NCBI GenBank assembly: GCA_003526525.1
Contig: DPVV01000480.1
Coordinates: 1 to 25,779 of the forward strand
Direction: 5' to 3'
DNA length: 25,779 bases
Origin: Lachnoclostridium phytofermentans
Lineage (GTDB): Bacteria; Bacillota; Clostridia; Lachnospirales; Lachnospiraceae
Position 1 is the first letter of the stretch. Every line of letters starts with the position of its first letter. The position numbers and the translations under genes are program-made. Below, one piece after another: positions 23,722 to 25,779 of the stretch. The notes beneath the pieces are model-generated. The model saw only the letters and a list, made by a program, of their open reading frames with translations, did not search any database and was not told where the DNA came from.

Positions 23722-23812
23722 GTTTTTCCTCCTTAAAAAATATAAAATATAAAGAAAGTATTTCTTTTAACATTGATGTTTTATATAGGTTTTATTAGAA
23801 CGCTATGATATA

Positions 23813-23878
23813 ATTATAAATCATGATATCCTTTTAGCAAGTAGGTACTTTTTAGAACCGTAGTATCTAAAAGGATAC
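23813..23878. promoter_or_regulatory. HxlR operator region and azoR promoter
   Basis: TATCCTTTTAG (23827-23837) and CTAAAAGGATA (23867-23877) are perfect 11-bp arms 29 bases apart. GTATC-N6-GATAC (23863-23878) is a smaller palindrome in the right arm, similar in style to YodB/HypR operators. On the minus strand TTGCTA (23835-23840), 16 bases, TATAAT (23813-23818) form a good azoR promoter, whose -35 overlaps the left arm. Confidence 0.65.
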
Positions 23879-23904
23879 CTAGAAACTTCGGAGGTGTGAA
23901 TTGA

Positions 23905-24276
23905 ATGAAGAAGGAAGTAATAAGGCATGAACAATGCTATATGAGGGAACAATGTCTTAAGTATGATATATGTCCTATGGTTTTAGTCCAAAAGTTAGTT
24001 TCAGGTAAGTGGAAGATAATGATTTTATGGTACTTGAGTTATAGTACGCTTAGATTTAGTGATATTAAGAGCAGACTGCCACATGTAACTCAAAAGATGC
24101 TCACACAGCAATTGAGAAGTCTGGAAGGGGACCATCTTATATTCAGGAATGTATACAACGTTGTACCCCCTAAGGTAGAGTATGGGTTAACAGATATGGG
24201 TAGAAGGTTAATCCCGATACTTGAGATGATGCATGGCTTTGGTGCTGAATATATAAGAGATGGATATGCTGAATGA
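23905..24276 (+). CDS. HxlR/DUF24 family regulator
   Basis: A 123-residue winged-helix protein. The family signature is clear: CPMVLVQKLVSGKWKIMILWYLSY near 23-46, LRFSDIKSRLPHVTQKMLTQQLRSLEGDHLI and VEYGLTDMGRRL. Cys 23 is at the conserved position that senses quinones or diamide in YodB/CatR/HypR; two more Cys lie at 11 and 17. Divergent azoR and the intervening inverted repeats indicate that it represses the azoreductase operon until oxidised (inference from family and layout). GGAGG lies ten bases before the ATG. Confidence 0.92.
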   Translation: MKKEVIRHEQCYMREQCLKYDICPMVLVQKLVSGKWKIMILWYLSYSTLRFSDIKSRLPHVTQKMLTQQLRSLEGDHLIFRNVYNVVPPKVEYGLTDMGRRLIPILEMMHGFGAEYIRDGYAE

Positions 24277-24420
24277 TTCGTAAAACATTTTTTTATGTAT
24301 TAATCAAAATTCACCCCTTCAGATAAGTTTTTGTTTAAAAACATTTGAATAATTGATAATGAAAATCGCATTGTCAAGTTAATTTCAATTCAGTAAGCAT
24401 TTGTTTTAATTGATGTTTTA

Positions 24421-24474
24421 GAACAAAAAGGATACTACCTCTTAATCTTATTAAGCGATAGTACCCTTGTTCTG
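24421..24474 (-). terminator. Long hairpin between convergent genes
   Basis: AGAACAA...CTCTTAAT and ATTAAGC...TTGTTCT form a long imperfect stem of about 20 pairs. It lies about 145 bases after the HxlR gene and 110 bases after the hypothetical gene, with CCTTTTTG on the minus strand. It is probably a shared terminator. The rest of this 307-base gap shows nothing recognisable. Confidence 0.55.
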
Positions 24475-24583
24475 AATTTTAATGAAGCACGCAAAGTCTT
24501 GGTATATTTTACATCTTTTTCGTTTGGTTTAAATTCTTCTATTCTAATCACCCGACAGATTCGAAATTTGACTTCATACTTAA

Positions 24584-25231
24584 TTATTTATAATATTGAT
24601 AGTAATTCCAGCCATATGTATCACGCAAAATACTCAACTTGTCAAAATTCACGATATCATCCATCTTCTCAACTATACCATACTTATCATATTTTTTTAT
24701 TTCTTTAGAAACCATATCAAGAATCTGTACTTTAATCTCATCAGGTATTCCCTCATCACATATGAAAACAGTATATCCACCTAATCCACTGTTAACAACT
24801 TTTTCAACGCCATTATCTTTATAAGCTTTTTCAATTACTGGACAAATAGTTTTTCCAGCTTCTGTAATGACTTCTCCTCTCCATATACGAGGAAAATAAA
24901 AGCCATTGATTCCAGAATTAGGTTTATCTATGTTTTCTATTTTTTTTACTGGAATGCCTTCTTCTGCGCAAAACTTACAATACACTTTTAAACTATCGCC
25001 AAAGATATGTTTCCATTTTTTTTGACGAAAGAATCCCTCATACAAATCTGTAAGACTCATCAATTTTTCCGATTGCTCACAATAATTTTTTTCTAAATAT
25101 AAGTTATATAGTTTTACACCTTGCGACGCATACCATCCCTGCATCCGCTTCAGCACTATATCAGGCTGTTTTCTACCCTCTAAAATAGCAATAGTATCAT
25201 CATAGACCTCTTGGCTAATAAGATTTGGCAT
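24584..25231 (-). CDS. Uncharacterised 215-residue protein
   Basis: I do not recognise the family. The protein is soluble, without signal peptide or membrane segment. It is mildly basic at the N-terminus (LEGRKQPDIVLKRMQGWYAS) with a helix-rich first half. A central part reads VYCKFCAEEGIPVKKIENID and GFYFPRIWRGEVITEAGK, and the end is rich in aromatic residues (YGWNYYQYYK). The start MPNLIS is preferred over a frame start 11 codons upstream because GGAGG lies nine bases before it. A promoter TTGACA-16-TACAAT precedes it. It is a single-gene unit with no informative neighbour. Confidence 0.7.
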   Translation of the reverse strand: MPNLISQEVYDDTIAILEGRKQPDIVLKRMQGWYASQGVKLYNLYLEKNYCEQSEKLMSLTDLYEGFFRQKKWKHIFGDSLKVYCKFCAEEGIPVKKIENIDKPNSGINGFYFPRIWRGEVITEAGKTICPVIEKAYKDNGVEKVVNSGLGGYTVFICDEGIPDEIKVQILDMVSKEIKKYDKYGIVEKMDDIVNFDKLSILRDTYGWNYYQYYK

Positions 25232-25292
25232 ATTATTAATCCTCCATAAAATCAAATCTAACATACCTAGTTAATTTATCTTTTTTATTCTT

Positions 25293-25320
25293 ATTGTAAA
25301 GGTACTGCTTTAGCTGTCAA
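25293..25320 (-). promoter_or_regulatory. Promoter of the uncharacterised gene
   Basis: Minus strand TTGACA (25315-25320), a 16-base spacer, TACAAT (25293-25298), 62 bases before the chosen start codon. Confidence 0.6.
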
Positions 25321-25529
25321 GACAAAATTCTAAGATTTTTTTAATAGACTGATATATGTTGAAAAATTACAGCCACCATCTTATATGAGCTTTCTTTTGT
25401 GTTCTAAATAGTTGACTAAGCTTGAAATATATAAACAATATCGCTTAATATGTTTTTCATATCAGCTATGATATAATCCAAGGATACAACCTTCTATTAA
25501 TATAAATAATCCATCCTCCTGCTTCTAAA

Positions 25530-25681
25530 TTAAAATTTTACAACCCTCACAACATGATTTTCAAAATCATTAAAATATAGGTTATTAGCCGAATCCCCTG
25601 TTCCAGCAAAGGATGAAATAATCCCATCCAAATCAACTTTTCTTACTCTGTCGTTTCTGTAATCATTAAAATAAAACACCC
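25530..25681 (-). pseudogene. NHL-repeat beta-propeller relic (C-terminal blades)
   Basis: About 50 codons in one frame read as two NHL blades: FNDYRNDRVRKVDLDGIISS, then FAGTGDSANNLYFNDFENHV and VRVVKF before a stop at 25530. The pattern Y.ND..N.RVRKVD..G.I...AGTG is characteristic. No start is present; the frame begins where a hairpin of the recurring family lies. A whole protein would have several hundred residues. Between 25321 and 25529 nothing else is recognisable. Confidence 0.7.
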
Positions 25682-25707
25682 TACCATTTTTACATGATAG
25701 GGTGCTC
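25673..25707 (-). terminator. Terminator-like hairpin at the edge of the NHL relic
   Basis: Minus strand AGCACCCTATCATG and TGGTAGGGTGTT pair over about 11 positions around a T/A-rich loop, followed by TTTATTTT. It belongs to the recurring hairpin family. Just upstream on that strand, near 25745-25779, is another short coding-like tail (VEISTFFDGLT and a stop). Confidence 0.6.
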
Positions 25708-25779
25708 TGTATTCTTCACTGTTATTCAATGCGGTCTAACCTAAGTTAAACCATCGAAAAACGTTGAAATTTCAACACT

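Overview
The window looks like a chromosomal accessory region of a Gram-positive, low-GC, fibre-degrading clostridium of the Lachnospiraceae type. The signs are AT-rich intergenic DNA, strong AGGAGG ribosome binding sites, TTGACA-17-TATAAT promoters, an LplA/LplB/LplC-type sugar ABC transporter without its own ATPase, and glycosidases that lack signal peptides. The organism assignment is inference. No rRNA, tRNA, CRISPR array, phage gene or intact transposase was seen.

Layout. 1-1500: an autoregulated TetR gene and a CPBP membrane protease gene, ended by a perfect 20-bp hairpin. 1500-3220: decayed DNA, a creatininase-family gene, and copy A of a roughly 300-bp repeat. 3221-5210: remains of a galactose/hexosamine salvage operon, with an intact N-acetylhexosamine-1-kinase-like gene, a galE with most of its interior deleted, and a CBM9-like gene whose start has become ATA or ATT. 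5449-11375: a sugar operon on the minus strand (two permeases, a GH106-like glycosidase, a TetR regulator and the tail of a decayed binding-protein gene), divergent from an intact binding-protein lipoprotein gene at 11376-13046. 13144-18980: a second minus-strand operon (TetR, alpha/beta hydrolase, metallo-beta-lactamase-fold hydrolase, esterase, GH3 beta-glycosidase). 19438-22271: AraC/GyrI-type regulator, ATC-hydrolase-like protein behind copy B of the repeat, and a membrane-anchored metallophosphoesterase. 22677-24276: azoreductase and flavin-binding protein divergent from an HxlR/DUF24 regulator. 24584-25231: an uncharacterised protein, then a short NHL-propeller remnant.

How it may work together. 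The two central operons look like one glycan-utilisation locus. The lipoprotein and permeases would import an oligosaccharide; the GH106-like enzyme, the GH3 enzyme and the esterases would deglycosylate and deacylate it in the cytosol. Each operon has its own TetR regulator. The first regulator has a clear candidate operator (TAAGTATTTACTTA and variants) at its own gene and directly after both -10 boxes of the divergent promoter pair. The second has two GATAC-N5-GTATC sites upstream of its own operon.

The flanks carry several gene relics (galE, a binding protein, an NHL protein, a piece of the alpha/beta hydrolase), a repeated leader next to unrelated genes, and a recurring terminator-like hairpin. 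This suggests a segment shaped by duplication and deletion.
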